Below, piece after piece: positions 1 through 6,444 of a stretch of DNA of 11,356 nucleotides (positions are counted from its first letter, which is position 1; each line of letters opens with the position of its first letter). The position numbers and the translations under genes are program-made. Origin of the DNA: Desulfobacula sp. (GTDB lineage Bacteria; Desulfobacterota; Desulfobacteria; Desulfobacterales; Desulfobacteraceae). The stretch lies in the NCBI GenBank assembly GCA_018702715.1, contig JABIYQ010000427.1:1-11356 (forward strand). Reading direction: 5' to 3'. The notes under the pieces were generated by a model. The model saw only the letters and a program-made list of their open reading frames with translations. It ran no database searches and had not been told where the DNA came from.

Positions 1-252
1 GGGAAACGTATCAAATCCATTCATTCCTTTCATTTTGATATCAAGAATAATGCAGTGTACAGAAGTTTTTAAAAGCATGTCAATGCCTTCTTTGCCGTTG
101 CCGGCGACCGCCACCTGATATGTATTGGAAAAGTATGTGGTCAATCCTCTCTGGATGGATGCATCATCATCTATAACAAGGATACAGGATTTAATGGTTT
201 CCGGCGATTTAACAGGGGCAAAATCATTTATCAATTCTTCAAAACTGGGCAT
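1..252 (-). CDS. Response regulator receiver-domain protein (N-terminal part, truncated by window edge)
   Basis: Reading the minus strand from the ATG at 252-250 gives 84 codons open to the window edge. After a ~22-residue leader there is a typical CheY-like receiver start: the beta-1 strand ILVIDDD (residues 24-30, acidic pocket D28/D29) and the phosphoacceptor strand CIILDIKMKGMNGF, in which D71 is the predicted phosphorylated aspartate. The family accepts a phosphoryl group from a histidine kinase. The output domain lies outside the window, so the regulated process is unknown. The ribosome-binding site is weak (AGAG about 8 nt upstream). No kinase is visible here; the partner may lie beyond position 1. 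The gene is divergent from the cupin gene, and the two share a 352-nt promoter region. Receiver assignment is firm; anything beyond it is not visible. Confidence 0.9.
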   Translation of the reverse strand, partial: MPSFEELINDFAPVKSPETIKSCILVIDDDASIQRGLTTYFSNTYQVAVAGNGKEGIDMLLKTSVHCIILDIKMKGMNGFDTFP

Positions 253-361
253 TTTTATTCTCTACACCTGATAACAAAGTTTACAATTTCCTGTTTACAA
301 GATTCGTTTTAACTCAATCCAGTTCCTATCAACACTTTGATGGCAAAATTACATCATAAGG

Positions 362-378
362 TGATAAGTTTCTTATCA
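362..378. promoter_or_regulatory. 17-bp perfect palindrome, possible operator
   Basis: The sequence reads TGATAAG, a 3-nt TTT centre, then CTTATCA, so the 7-bp arms match perfectly. It lies about 110 nt upstream of the response regulator start (minus strand) and about 225 nt upstream of the cupin start. The size and position suit a dimeric regulator's binding site. It is too short and lacks the GC content of an intrinsic terminator. The binding protein is unknown. Confidence 0.4.
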
Positions 379-496
379 GTAGAAGTGCAGGATATCAAGA
401 CTTTTTAAAAAAAATATACAGGGTTCCCTTGTCATTGCATCCGTATCAAATCGTTTCTCCTACGCATTTTTTTTCTTTTAAAATTTTTACCTACAG

Positions 497-520
497 TGTG
501 ACTCACAATGTGACTCACAA
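497..520. repeat. Two tandem 12-bp repeats forming a nested palindrome, possible operator
   Basis: TGTGACTCACAA occurs twice back to back (497-508, 509-520). Each copy is itself palindromic (TGTGA-C-TCACA), and the junction between copies is palindromic too (TCACA-A-TGTGA), so 497-519 is a symmetric run of alternating half-sites with 1-nt spacers. The half-sites resemble CRP-type TGTGA/TCACA, but no pair has the classical 6-nt spacing, so ordinary CRP binding is not implied. It ends 84 nt before the cupin start codon and just upstream of a TATAAG hexamer. Confidence 0.5.
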
Positions 521-604
521 TTTCAGGTTGATAAATATAAGATGATGTTTACGTTTGAAAGCAGATTCACCCAATTTAACCAAAGATTTTATAAGGAGAA
601 GCTC

Positions 605-973
605 ATGACAGATAAAAAAGCGCAGCTCATTAAAAATATTCCTTTTTCCACACCCGTGGATATTGCCGGCCTTGTTGATTATGAAGAGGGAAGAGTTGTT
701 TCCAGGACCCTTTCCAGTAAATCCCATGTTAATATTACATTGTTTGCCTTTGATAAGGATGAGGAAATCAGCGCCCATACCTCTCCAGGTGATGCCATGG
801 TCCAGGTTTTAGATGGTGAAGCTTTAATTAACATCAATGGTGAAAAAATAAATACAACAAAAGGACAGACAGTGGTTATGCCGGCAAATGTCCCCCATTC
901 AGTATCTGCTCTTTCTCAGTTTAAAATGCTTTTAACCGTTGTAAAACAACCAGTAGGCATTGGCGGGATGTAA
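605..973 (+). CDS. Small single-domain cupin protein
   Basis: This is a 122-residue single-domain cupin. The ATG at 605 is preferred over the in-frame ATG at 542 because AAGGAG at 593-598 sits 6 nt before it, and the extra 21 residues of the longer form do not look like cupin sequence. Motif 1 is the variant HTSPGDAMVQVLDG (H58 to G71) instead of the usual two histidines and a glutamate; motif 2 is MPANVPHSV with H98. The HTxPGDA variant typifies a subgroup of small cupins common in anaerobes, whose substrate is not known to me. The degenerate motif 1 leaves few obvious metal ligands (H58, H98), so metal binding is uncertain. The unusual tandem palindrome at 497-520 lies in its likely promoter. 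The nitroreductase gene follows 81 nt downstream on the same strand and may be co-transcribed. Confidence 0.88.
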   Translation: MTDKKAQLIKNIPFSTPVDIAGLVDYEEGRVVSRTLSSKSHVNITLFAFDKDEEISAHTSPGDAMVQVLDGEALININGEKINTTKGQTVVMPANVPHSVSALSQFKMLLTVVKQPVGIGGM

Positions 974-1054
974 AGCAGGGAATAATTTTTTTTTATAAAC
1001 TTCTGCCTGTAACTAAAAACTTCTAAAACTAAAAACTGTTATTATTAAGAATAC

Positions 1055-1921
1055 ATGAAAATAAGACGGATTGAAGAAAAATGCACAAAATGCATGTTAT
1101 GTGTAAAAGACTGTGCTTCTGTGGTGTGGAAAAATATAAATGGTATCCCAAAAATAGTTGCACCGGGTGATTGTAACAGATGCAGTCACTGCCTTTCTGT
1201 ATGCCCGCAGGGGGCTGTCGAACATGGCGGTCTTGATTGGACACAAATACAAAAAATAGATCCTGATCTTATTGATCCAAAAATTTATGAAACCATTGCA
1301 AGGGGACGAAGAAGTGTACGGCATTATAAAGACAAAGATATTCCAGATCAATTAATAGAAAAAGTAATCGGTCTTGTAAATCATTCGCCCACGGCATCTA
1401 ATTCACAAAATGTAGGGTATATCGTTGTCAGTGATAAAAATATCCTGAAAACTATTTCAAATTCAGTTTTTGGTTTTGCCGTAAAGATTTTTTACTTTAC
1501 AAAAAAATTCCCCGGTAACCTGATATATAGAATTCTAAAAATTTTCCCGGTATCAGATACCATCGCAAGATATGTAGATCCAATGCAGTATTTCATTGAT
1601 GAGACAAAAAAGGGAAGGGATTTTATCCTTCATAACGCCCCTGTTTTAATCCTTGTCCATGGGCCGAAAGGTAAAAAATTCTCCAGTGAAAACTGCAATA
1701 TTTCAGCGGGCAATATAATGAACTATGCTTATTGCCTGGGACTTGGAACCTGTTATATCGGGTTTCTAAATTTGTCGTTAAAGTATAGTAAAAAACTTAG
1801 AAAGCATGTTAATCTGCCTGAAAATCGTATGGTTTATGCCTGTCTTATTATGGGGTATCCGGCATATAAACATGCCAATACAGCTTCAAGAAAAAAACCT
1901 GCAATAAAGTGGATACAATGA
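1055..1921 (+). CDS. Ferredoxin-nitroreductase fusion (2x[4Fe-4S] + FMN flavoprotein)
   Basis: In this 288-residue protein, two ferredoxin-type CX2CX2CX3C motifs come first (C10, C13, C16, C20 and C40, C43, C46, C50), predicted to bind two [4Fe-4S] clusters. A nitroreductase-family domain follows from about residue 78: the FMN-phosphate-contacting segment RGRRSVRHY (83-91), the SPTASNSQN stretch (111-119) and the C-terminal MVYACLIMGYPAYK. This architecture is known in anaerobes, where the clusters probably feed electrons to FMN; the physiological substrate is not defined. A likely flexible insert (about 137-185) separates the two halves of the flavin domain. The sequence is soluble and probably cytoplasmic. 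The ATG at 1055 has only a poor ribosome-binding site, but it starts right before the first cluster motif and no better start is seen. The gene is convergent with the HD-GYP gene. Confidence 0.9.
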   Translation: MKIRRIEEKCTKCMLCVKDCASVVWKNINGIPKIVAPGDCNRCSHCLSVCPQGAVEHGGLDWTQIQKIDPDLIDPKIYETIARGRRSVRHYKDKDIPDQLIEKVIGLVNHSPTASNSQNVGYIVVSDKNILKTISNSVFGFAVKIFYFTKKFPGNLIYRILKIFPVSDTIARYVDPMQYFIDETKKGRDFILHNAPVLILVHGPKGKKFSSENCNISAGNIMNYAYCLGLGTCYIGFLNLSLKYSKKLRKHVNLPENRMVYACLIMGYPAYKHANTASRKKPAIKWIQ

Positions 1922-1961
1922 TTTTAAAGAATGCTGTTCACATCCCAGGCAAGTTGAAAAA

Positions 1962-1984
1962 TAACAATTATTTACTATTTGTTA
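1962..1984. terminator. Weak AT-only hairpin between convergent genes
   Basis: TAACAA (1962-1967) and TTGTTA (1979-1984) form 6-bp arms around an 11-nt loop, between the ends of the convergent nitroreductase and HD-GYP genes. The right arm includes the HD-GYP stop codon (minus strand). With no G-C-rich stem it would be a poor intrinsic terminator. Confidence 0.2.
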
Positions 1985-3358
1985 AAAATCATATTCCTGA
2001 TGGATATTTACAGGGTTTGTTCTGGAGTTTGGGACCATATCATCTTTATGAAGGGCCTCACTGATTTCCATAAATTCGTTTTCCCTTGCAAGAAAAGCAT
2101 TAACAACATCAGGATCCAATAATTCGCCTTTTTCATTCATAATGATCTCTTTTGCTTTTGAGTGACTTAGTTTTTTCTTATAACACCTTTTTGATGTTAA
2201 AGCGTCGTAAACATCTGCAATAGCAATGATCCTGGCAGAAAGTGGGATTCGTTCACCTTTTAATTGGCTTGGATACCCTTTGCCATTCCATTTTTCATGA
2301 TGATAATAGGCGATTTCTTTGGCAATGGTTAAAAATGTCTGGTCTTTAAATTGTTTGGTTATTGAAGACAATGCCTGGCCACCAAGAAGAGTGTGCTTCT
2401 TAATCTGTTCATATTCCGGGTCAGTAAGTTTTCCTTTTTTTAACAAAATGGCATCTGGTACGCCAACTTTGCCGATATCATGAAGAATGGATGACTGATA
2501 GATGTCTTCAATATATTGAGAAGTGATATAGCCGTTGTATTGCGGCAAATTAGACATTTCCTGTGCGATAACTTTACTATACTCGCGGATCCGTTCAAGA
2601 TGCCTGCCCGTATCCGTATCCCTGTATTCAGATAATTTTGCAAGGCCAAGTACAATGCCGGATCGGGCTTCCTTAACATCTTCCAAAGATTGAAATAGAT
2701 TTTTTTCAAGCATCTTTTTTTCAGTGACGTCTCTGGCAACGCCTCTGATTCTGTCTGGTGTTAAATTAAAATCGGCCATGAGAGAAGCAGACATTTCTAT
2801 GGTTTTTCGTCCCCTGCCTCTGATTTTAACCTCACATTCTATTGTACCGGGGTGTTTCTCATTGTTTTTGATTTTATTGAAAAATGTTTGAAAGCCATCA
2901 ATGTCTTTTTTATCAAGATGGGATGTAATTTTGGTCCCAATGATTTCATTTTCAGTTCTTGTTAAAATTTTGCACATGGATCTATTTATAAATTTAAAAT
3001 CTCCATTAAAATCAATTTCATAATATCCCTCTTCAATACTCTCTAATATGATGCGATATTTTTCATCGCTTTCCTGTAAATTATCCTCAGCATGACGTCG
3101 TTTTTTTATATTTGTCTTGGCATGGGAACCAAAAGCAATAAACAATGTGCTGACTGCCAATTTTTCATATAATTGCAGTTCTGTTCCCATTATAATCATT
3201 TTCCAACCTAAATCAGGGGAGTCAATAAAACGGATCAAGGCATTAAAAAACCAGAAACAAATAGCTATGCCAATACCAAAAGCGACCATTGAATCGCCTA
3301 AATGATTATTAATAATTTTTCTTTGGACCGTGGTTTTATAATTAGAAATAGTGCTCAT
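1982..3358 (-). CDS. Membrane-anchored PAS/HD-GYP domain protein, putative c-di-GMP phosphodiesterase
   Basis: The 458-residue protein has two predicted membrane helices (about 24-46 and 63-80), a PAS domain (about 95-215) ending in the typical RGVARDVTEKK linker, and a complete HD-GYP domain (about 233-430). HD-GYP hallmarks are present: GRHLER (251-256), the catalytic HD pair H293-D294 in HDIGKVGVPD, H322, HHEKWNGKGYP (353-363, GYP at 361-363) and ARIIAIADVYDALTS (375-389). The family hydrolyses cyclic di-GMP, and all the metal-binding positions I can check are retained, so an active enzyme at the inner membrane is expected. The PAS domain presumably senses a ligand or redox state; no haem- or flavin-specific residues are recognisable. 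GAGGA 3 nt before the ATG supports the start. The gene appears to be transcribed alone. No diguanylate cyclase is in the window. Confidence 0.93.
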   Translation of the reverse strand: MSTISNYKTTVQRKIINNHLGDSMVAFGIGIAICFWFFNALIRFIDSPDLGWKMIIMGTELQLYEKLAVSTLFIAFGSHAKTNIKKRRHAEDNLQESDEKYRIILESIEEGYYEIDFNGDFKFINRSMCKILTRTENEIIGTKITSHLDKKDIDGFQTFFNKIKNNEKHPGTIECEVKIRGRGRKTIEMSASLMADFNLTPDRIRGVARDVTEKKMLEKNLFQSLEDVKEARSGIVLGLAKLSEYRDTDTGRHLERIREYSKVIAQEMSNLPQYNGYITSQYIEDIYQSSILHDIGKVGVPDAILLKKGKLTDPEYEQIKKHTLLGGQALSSITKQFKDQTFLTIAKEIAYYHHEKWNGKGYPSQLKGERIPLSARIIAIADVYDALTSKRCYKKKLSHSKAKEIIMNEKGELLDPDVVNAFLARENEFMEISEALHKDDMVPNSRTNPVNIHQEYDF

Positions 3359-3654
3359 GATTCCTCAGATTTAAATTTTTAATTAACCATCCATGGTTTT
3401 CTGATTAGACAGTTTGATATTTCCATTCACAAGTTTAAAAATATTATTTTTATTTTAATGGCTAATCAAGGCTGAGTAAATAAAATAATAAAATAAAATT
3501 GATTTAAAAATTTTTATAAGGATATGGAGGGGGGATTACCCGTTCCGGTCTACTTTCCTTGCACTTACCGGTCGGACTATTTTAAAAGATCTAAATTCGC
3601 TTCACGAAGCAACAAAAACTGCGGACAAGTATGTCCTCATACTATTCTCAATTT
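3359..3654. other. Intergenic region, AT-rich, with a possible diverged mobile-element relative at its right end
   Basis: About 296 nt lie between the HD-GYP start and the end of the small membrane-protein gene. The left half (to about 3520) is very AT-rich and presumably contains the HD-GYP promoter. Base composition changes abruptly from 3528, where a G-rich run is followed by GC-richer sequence. A weak 65-codon plus-strand reading frame begins at 3524, but it has no family features and I do not call it a gene. From about 3597 the sequence resembles the element at 6438-6629. Confidence 0.45.
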
Positions 3655-3690
3655 TCAAATTCCCAGCGCATATGGAATATTAATTTTTCG
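3597..3690. repeat. Possible diverged relative of the 6438-6629 element
   Basis: Short blocks occur in the same order here and in the 6438-6629 element: GCAACAAAAA versus GCTGCAAAAG; a small hairpin with a 4-nt loop (AGTATG-TCCT-CATACT at 3628-3643, versus TGTAC-AGGA-GTACA at 6514-6527); TTTTCAAA versus GTTTCAAA; GCGC; TATGGAATA versus TATGGACAA; then TTTT and GAG. Matching is patchy and by eye, without a scored alignment. I could not define clear terminal inverted repeats. The stretch also covers the last codons of the small membrane-protein gene. Confidence 0.35.
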
Positions 3691-3951
3691 AGTTTTCTTT
3701 TTTGGCCTTATCGCCCGGTGATCAGGTTTTTGATAGCACCCGGGATAGATGGAAATGCGGTCCTTAGAATGGGATGAATTAAAAAATTTCCCAAGTAAAG
3801 TGCTTGCACAAAAAAATACAATCAATCCGATTCCATTGAGCCATGGCATATAGGGACTGTCAGAGCCGGCAATAAGCAAACCTGCAACCCAGGCTGTTCC
3901 TGTAATGCCAATAAAACATTTTTCATATATCGTTTTTTGATTTCGTTGCAT
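3655..3951 (-). CDS. Small two-helix membrane protein of unknown function
   Basis: I recognise no family. Starting at the ATG at 3951 gives 98 residues, with AAAGGA about 7 nt upstream; a longer in-frame start at 4008 has no comparable ribosome-binding site. Two hydrophobic segments are visible (about residues 12-29 and 38-55), joined by a short loop (GSDSPYMPW), so a small inner-membrane hairpin protein is likely. The C-terminal third is basic and polar (about 60-98, containing RPKKKTRK). Its last ~12 codons and stop lie inside the region resembling the mobile element at 6438-6629, so the native C-terminus may have been replaced. It sits 90 nt downstream of the repressor gene on the same strand and could share its transcript. 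The coding call rests on the start signal and the membrane pattern only. Confidence 0.55.
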   Translation of the reverse strand: MQRNQKTIYEKCFIGITGTAWVAGLLIAGSDSPYMPWLNGIGLIVFFCASTLLGKFFNSSHSKDRISIYPGCYQKPDHRAIRPKKKTRKINIPYALGI

Positions 3952-4018
3952 TTTTATTCCTTTAATTTTAAATATTTCATCATTTGTTGAAAAAACTAAA
4001 CGTATCAATTAAAAAAAA

Positions 4019-4051
4019 TCTATTTGTAATCTATCTGTAGTCTATCTATAG
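4019..4051. repeat. Three tandem 11-bp repeats across the repressor stop codon
   Basis: The units are TCTATTTGTAA (4019-4029), TCTATCTGTAG (4030-4040) and TCTATCTATAG (4041-4051), differing by one or two bases. The last unit encodes the final residues (DYR) and stop of the repressor on the minus strand; the other two lie just downstream. Unit length is close to one DNA helical turn. Confidence 0.75.
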
Positions 4052-4695
4052 TCACGGCAGCTCCAGATGACCTTGCCCACAATTCTTACCCGGTTTGCCT
4101 CTTCTTTTTTAAGGTAGATAGGTTCATAATCCTTGTTGTCACTGCAAAGGACCAGTTTGTTTGGATGCTTTTCAACTCGTTTTACTAAAATAGTATCTTC
4201 AACGCCCACCGCATATATGGCACCGGCAAGTATATTTTTTTGGGATTGATCAATGAGTACGGTATCCCCTTCCTTTATTACAGGTTCCATGCTTTGACCA
4301 AAAACTTCCATGGCAACCATATTCCTGGCAGATCCCTTACTGGCCAGCCACTTTGTTTGAAAAGAAAGATAATCTGTTATATTCTCATCACACTCAAAGG
4401 ATCCGGTTCCAGCAGAAAGTCTTGCCGCAACTTTTGGAATATATTTAAATTCAACATCCTGGCTGGATTGTGTCTGGATAAATACGTTACCAATACCGCT
4501 TTCAATCCATTGGGGATTAAAACCAAATCTTCGATATAACTTAACAATCCATTTGTCTGGAATCTTATTGTTATTTCTAGCATGACTTATACCGGATCGG
4601 TTGATTTCAAGTTCTTTTGCTAGTTCAGACTGGGAATTTATACCTGTTGCATCAAGGATTCTTCTCATTAATGCATCTATTTTATTGTCAGCCAT
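4042..4695 (-). CDS. CI/LexA-like transcriptional repressor with S24 self-cleavage domain
   Basis: From the ATG at 4695 the protein has 217 residues. AAAGGA 4 nt upstream favours this start over an ATG seven codons earlier (4716), which lacks one. An N-terminal helix-turn-helix (about 5-65; SQSELAKELEINRSGISHAR) resembles phage CI-repressor domains. The C-terminal half is an S24/LexA-type peptidase domain: nucleophile S135 in VFGQSMEP, general-base K172 in ILVKRV, and an Ala-Gly pair (A95-G96, in RLSAGTGSF) 39 residues before the serine, matching the spacing of known self-cleavage sites. The family represses target promoters and self-cleaves on activated RecA in the SOS response, so damage-controlled derepression is plausible. 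No integrase or phage structural gene is nearby, so this is an orphan, perhaps a prophage remnant or domesticated regulator. A dyad at 4748-4765 overlaps its probable promoter and suggests autoregulation. Confidence 0.9.
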   Translation of the reverse strand: MADNKIDALMRRILDATGINSQSELAKELEINRSGISHARNNNKIPDKWIVKLYRRFGFNPQWIESGIGNVFIQTQSSQDVEFKYIPKVAARLSAGTGSFECDENITDYLSFQTKWLASKGSARNMVAMEVFGQSMEPVIKEGDTVLIDQSQKNILAGAIYAVGVEDTILVKRVEKHPNKLVLCSDNKDYEPIYLKKEEANRVRIVGKVIWSCRDYR

Positions 4696-4747
4696 ATGTT
4701 CCTTTTGTTCAGTCATTTATTTCAGGTTGTTTTATTTTTTACACACA

Positions 4748-4765
4748 TGTTGAAAAATTGCAACA
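4748..4765. promoter_or_regulatory. Imperfect 18-bp dyad upstream of the repressor gene, candidate operator
   Basis: TGTTG (4748-4752) and CAACA (4761-4765) are inverted arms; the inner AA/TT pairs also match, giving 7 of 9 symmetric positions. On the minus strand the dyad supplies a TTGCAA hexamer followed after 16 nt by TAAAAA, a plausible -35/-10 pair for the repressor. An operator here would suit CI-style autoregulation. Spacing and family fit; binding is inferred. Confidence 0.4.
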
Positions 4766-4928
4766 CTTTTTTTTAATTTTTTTGCTGCGGGTGTTCTGGA
4801 CGGCTTCGGGCTTAGCATATAGCGGTAATTTTTATAAATAACTACTCTGATTCCGCATGAGTTGTTAATCTAAAAAACAGCCTTATTTTAAAGCGTGATC
4901 TTTTAAAAAACAAAATGGATTAATTATT

Positions 4929-5834
4929 ATGGAAAAAATATTTATTTCAGGGGCTTCAGGATTTATCGGCAAAAAGCTTGCTTATCTTTTTTTATCAAAG
5001 GGTTACAAGGTGACGGGTATTGGAACTTGTGCCACCCACCCGTTTTCAGAGGCGTTTGAAAAATTTGAATGGATAAGTTCTGACACCACGCTCAAAGGAA
5101 AGTGGCAGGATAAAGTTGCCCAATCAGATATTATTATCAATCTGGCAGGGCGAAATATTTTTCATTATTGGACAAAAAAGTATAAACAGGCAATTTATGA
5201 CTCCCGCATATTAACAACAAGAAATATTGTCAGTGCAATACAAAAGGGTAAAACACAAACACTTTTGACAACTTCTGCCGCTGGAATTTATGGCGATTGT
5301 AAGGACGATTTGCTGATTGAAGAAAGGCTGCCTGGAAAAGGTTTTCTGGCAGATGTGTGTGCGGACTGGGAAAAAGAAGGGTTAAAGGCCAAAAAAAAAG
5401 GTGTCAAGGTTGCTGTCATGCGTTTCGGAGTGGTTCTGGGTGATGGAGGTGCGCTGTCTTTGATGACAAAGGCATTTAAACTGTTTGTCGGCGGTCCCCT
5501 TGGGGGAGGGCGGCAATGGTTCCCCTGGATACATGTGAAAGATCTTGAAAAAGTAATTGAATTTTTAGTTGAAAATAAACAATCCCAGGGCATATTCAAT
5601 TTTACAGGTCCCACGCCAATCCGACAAAAACAATTTGCAAAGGCTTTGGGCCGGGTATTGGGAAGACCTGCGGTTATGCCGGCCCCCTCTTTTATGATCA
5701 AGACAATAATGGGCGAACTTGGCAGCTCTCTTTTGCAAAGCCAAAGGGTGATCCCAGGGAATTTGCTGGATTTGGGGTATCCATTTATTTTCCCAACACT
5801 TCAATCTTCTTTTAAGGATATTTTTGGAAAATAA
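4929..5834 (+). CDS. NAD(P)-binding extended-SDR protein, TIGR01777/YfcH-like epimerase family
   Basis: This protein of 301 residues is the usual length for the TIGR01777 family (YfcH-like sugar-nucleotide epimerase relatives). The N-terminus has the Rossmann dinucleotide motif GASGFIG (8-14). The family pattern follows: IIINLAGRNI (68-77), the W-T-xx-YKQAIYDSR segment with R93, TTSAAGIYGD (114-123), MRFGVVLGDGGAL, GGPLGGGRQWFPWIHVKDL (about 188-206), and a C-terminal DUF1731-like tail (about 250-299). The family's reaction is not established; a cytoplasmic NAD(P)-dependent role is inferred from the fold. The ribosome-binding site is weak (TGGA about 9 nt before the ATG), but the start fits the motif position. 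The gene is divergent from the repressor across 233 nt, so the repressor could influence it. The next gene on this strand follows 148 nt later, probably with its own promoter. Confidence 0.9.
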   Translation: MEKIFISGASGFIGKKLAYLFLSKGYKVTGIGTCATHPFSEAFEKFEWISSDTTLKGKWQDKVAQSDIIINLAGRNIFHYWTKKYKQAIYDSRILTTRNIVSAIQKGKTQTLLTTSAAGIYGDCKDDLLIEERLPGKGFLADVCADWEKEGLKAKKKGVKVAVMRFGVVLGDGGALSLMTKAFKLFVGGPLGGGRQWFPWIHVKDLEKVIEFLVENKQSQGIFNFTGPTPIRQKQFAKALGRVLGRPAVMPAPSFMIKTIMGELGSSLLQSQRVIPGNLLDLGYPFIFPTLQSSFKDIFGK

Positions 5835-5982
5835 ATTTTTAATTGATAATTAGTCTACTTATCGGTTATATAAACTTTATTGAATAGTCATGGATGGGTA
5901 TGCAATTTGCAAAACATAAAGAAGTATAAAAGTTATAATTTTTTTGAAAATAATTTAAAACGCTAACACGAAGGAGAGTAAA

Positions 5983-6444
5983 ATGGAATTTGGTTCGGTT
6001 GAAGAAATATTAAGCTTTGCCATTGACAGGGAAAAAGAAGCAGTGGATTTTTATTCATCTTTAGCCAAAGAAGCAACAAGGGCTTCACTTAAAGAAACTT
6101 TTGAGAGATTTGCAAAAGAAGAAGAAAAGCATGTTTTCCTTATTTCAGATATGGCAGGCAATAAAGATAAAATTGATTCCTATGAGTTTAAGAAAATTAC
6201 AGATCTCAAAATCAGTGATTACATGGTGGAAACAGAGTACGAACAAGGGATGCCCATGCCTGAAATCCTTAAAATTGCCATGAAAAAAGAAGAGATAGCC
6301 GTCAAACTGTACTCAATGCTTGCAGGCAAGACAGATAATGAAGATGCAAAAAAAGTGTTCATGATCCTTGTTCAGGAAGAATCAAAACATAAACTTGCTT
6401 TAGAATCTATGTATGATGATTATCTTGCGGATCAGGATAATTAG
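5983..6444 (+). CDS. Rubrerythrin-like diiron ferritin-fold protein
   Basis: This 153-residue four-helix protein has two ExxH pairs typical of the rubrerythrin/ferritin-like superfamily. By alignment of helix patterns from memory, the diiron ligands are E17 (REKEAVDFY), E47 and H50 (EEKH), E103 (KKEEIAVKLY), and E133 and H136 (EESKH). No C-terminal rubredoxin-like CxxC domain is present, so it resembles the short erythrin class, not a full rubrerythrin. Such proteins act in peroxide or oxygen detoxification or iron handling in anaerobes; the exact reaction here is inferred. A strong AAGGAG lies 6 nt before the ATG, and the 148-nt upstream gap is AT-rich. Its TAG stop (6442-6444) lies inside the outer inverted repeat of the mobile-like element that follows, so the insertion fixed or slightly altered the C-terminus (ADQDN). 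Confidence 0.92.
   Translation: MEFGSVEEILSFAIDREKEAVDFYSSLAKEATRASLKETFERFAKEEEKHVFLISDMAGNKDKIDSYEFKKITDLKISDYMVETEYEQGMPMPEILKIAMKKEEIAVKLYSMLAGKTDNEDAKKVFMILVQEESKHKLALESMYDDYLADQDN

Larger units (their letters stand above)
253..604. other. Intergenic region between divergent response regulator and cupin genes
   Basis: This AT-rich stretch of 352 nt carries no convincing gene; an in-frame upstream ATG at 542 has no ribosome-binding site. It must hold promoters for both divergent neighbours. Two structured sites stand out and are listed separately: a palindrome at 362-378 and a nested tandem palindrome at 497-520. A TATAAG hexamer at 536-541 could be a -10 box for the cupin gene, with the 497-520 repeat in its -35 region. 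That promoter is inferred. Confidence 0.6.

Noticed and set aside
497..520. Classical CRP or FNR binding site
   Set aside because: Half-sites resemble TGTGA/TCACA but no pair has the 6-nt spacing of CRP, and FNR-type TTGAT/ATCAA halves are absent.
542..604. Upstream ATG extending the cupin by 21 residues
   Set aside because: A strong AAGGAG sits before the ATG at 605, and the extension does not look like cupin sequence.
1011..1037. Short direct repeat AACTAAAAACT (1011-1021 and 1027-1037) before the nitroreductase gene
   Set aside because: Low-complexity A-rich sequence; two copies at this length can easily arise by chance.
3524..3721. 65-codon plus-strand frame after a G-rich run
   Set aside because: Composition is odd and the product shows no family features; it overlaps the repeat-like region and the minus-strand small membrane-protein gene.
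4019..4051. CRISPR-like array or phage attachment site
   Set aside because: Units are only 11 bp, contiguous without spacers, and no integrase or tRNA gene is nearby.
4785..4815. GC-rich patch upstream of the SDR gene as a possible RNA gene or gene remnant
   Set aside because: It stands out in composition from its surroundings, but I see no stable fold, no recognisable motif and no frame with family similarity.
605..6444. A dedicated oxidative-stress operon of cupin, nitroreductase and rubrerythrin
   Set aside because: The genes are separated by opposite-strand genes and long gaps; a shared theme is plausible but there is no operon linkage.
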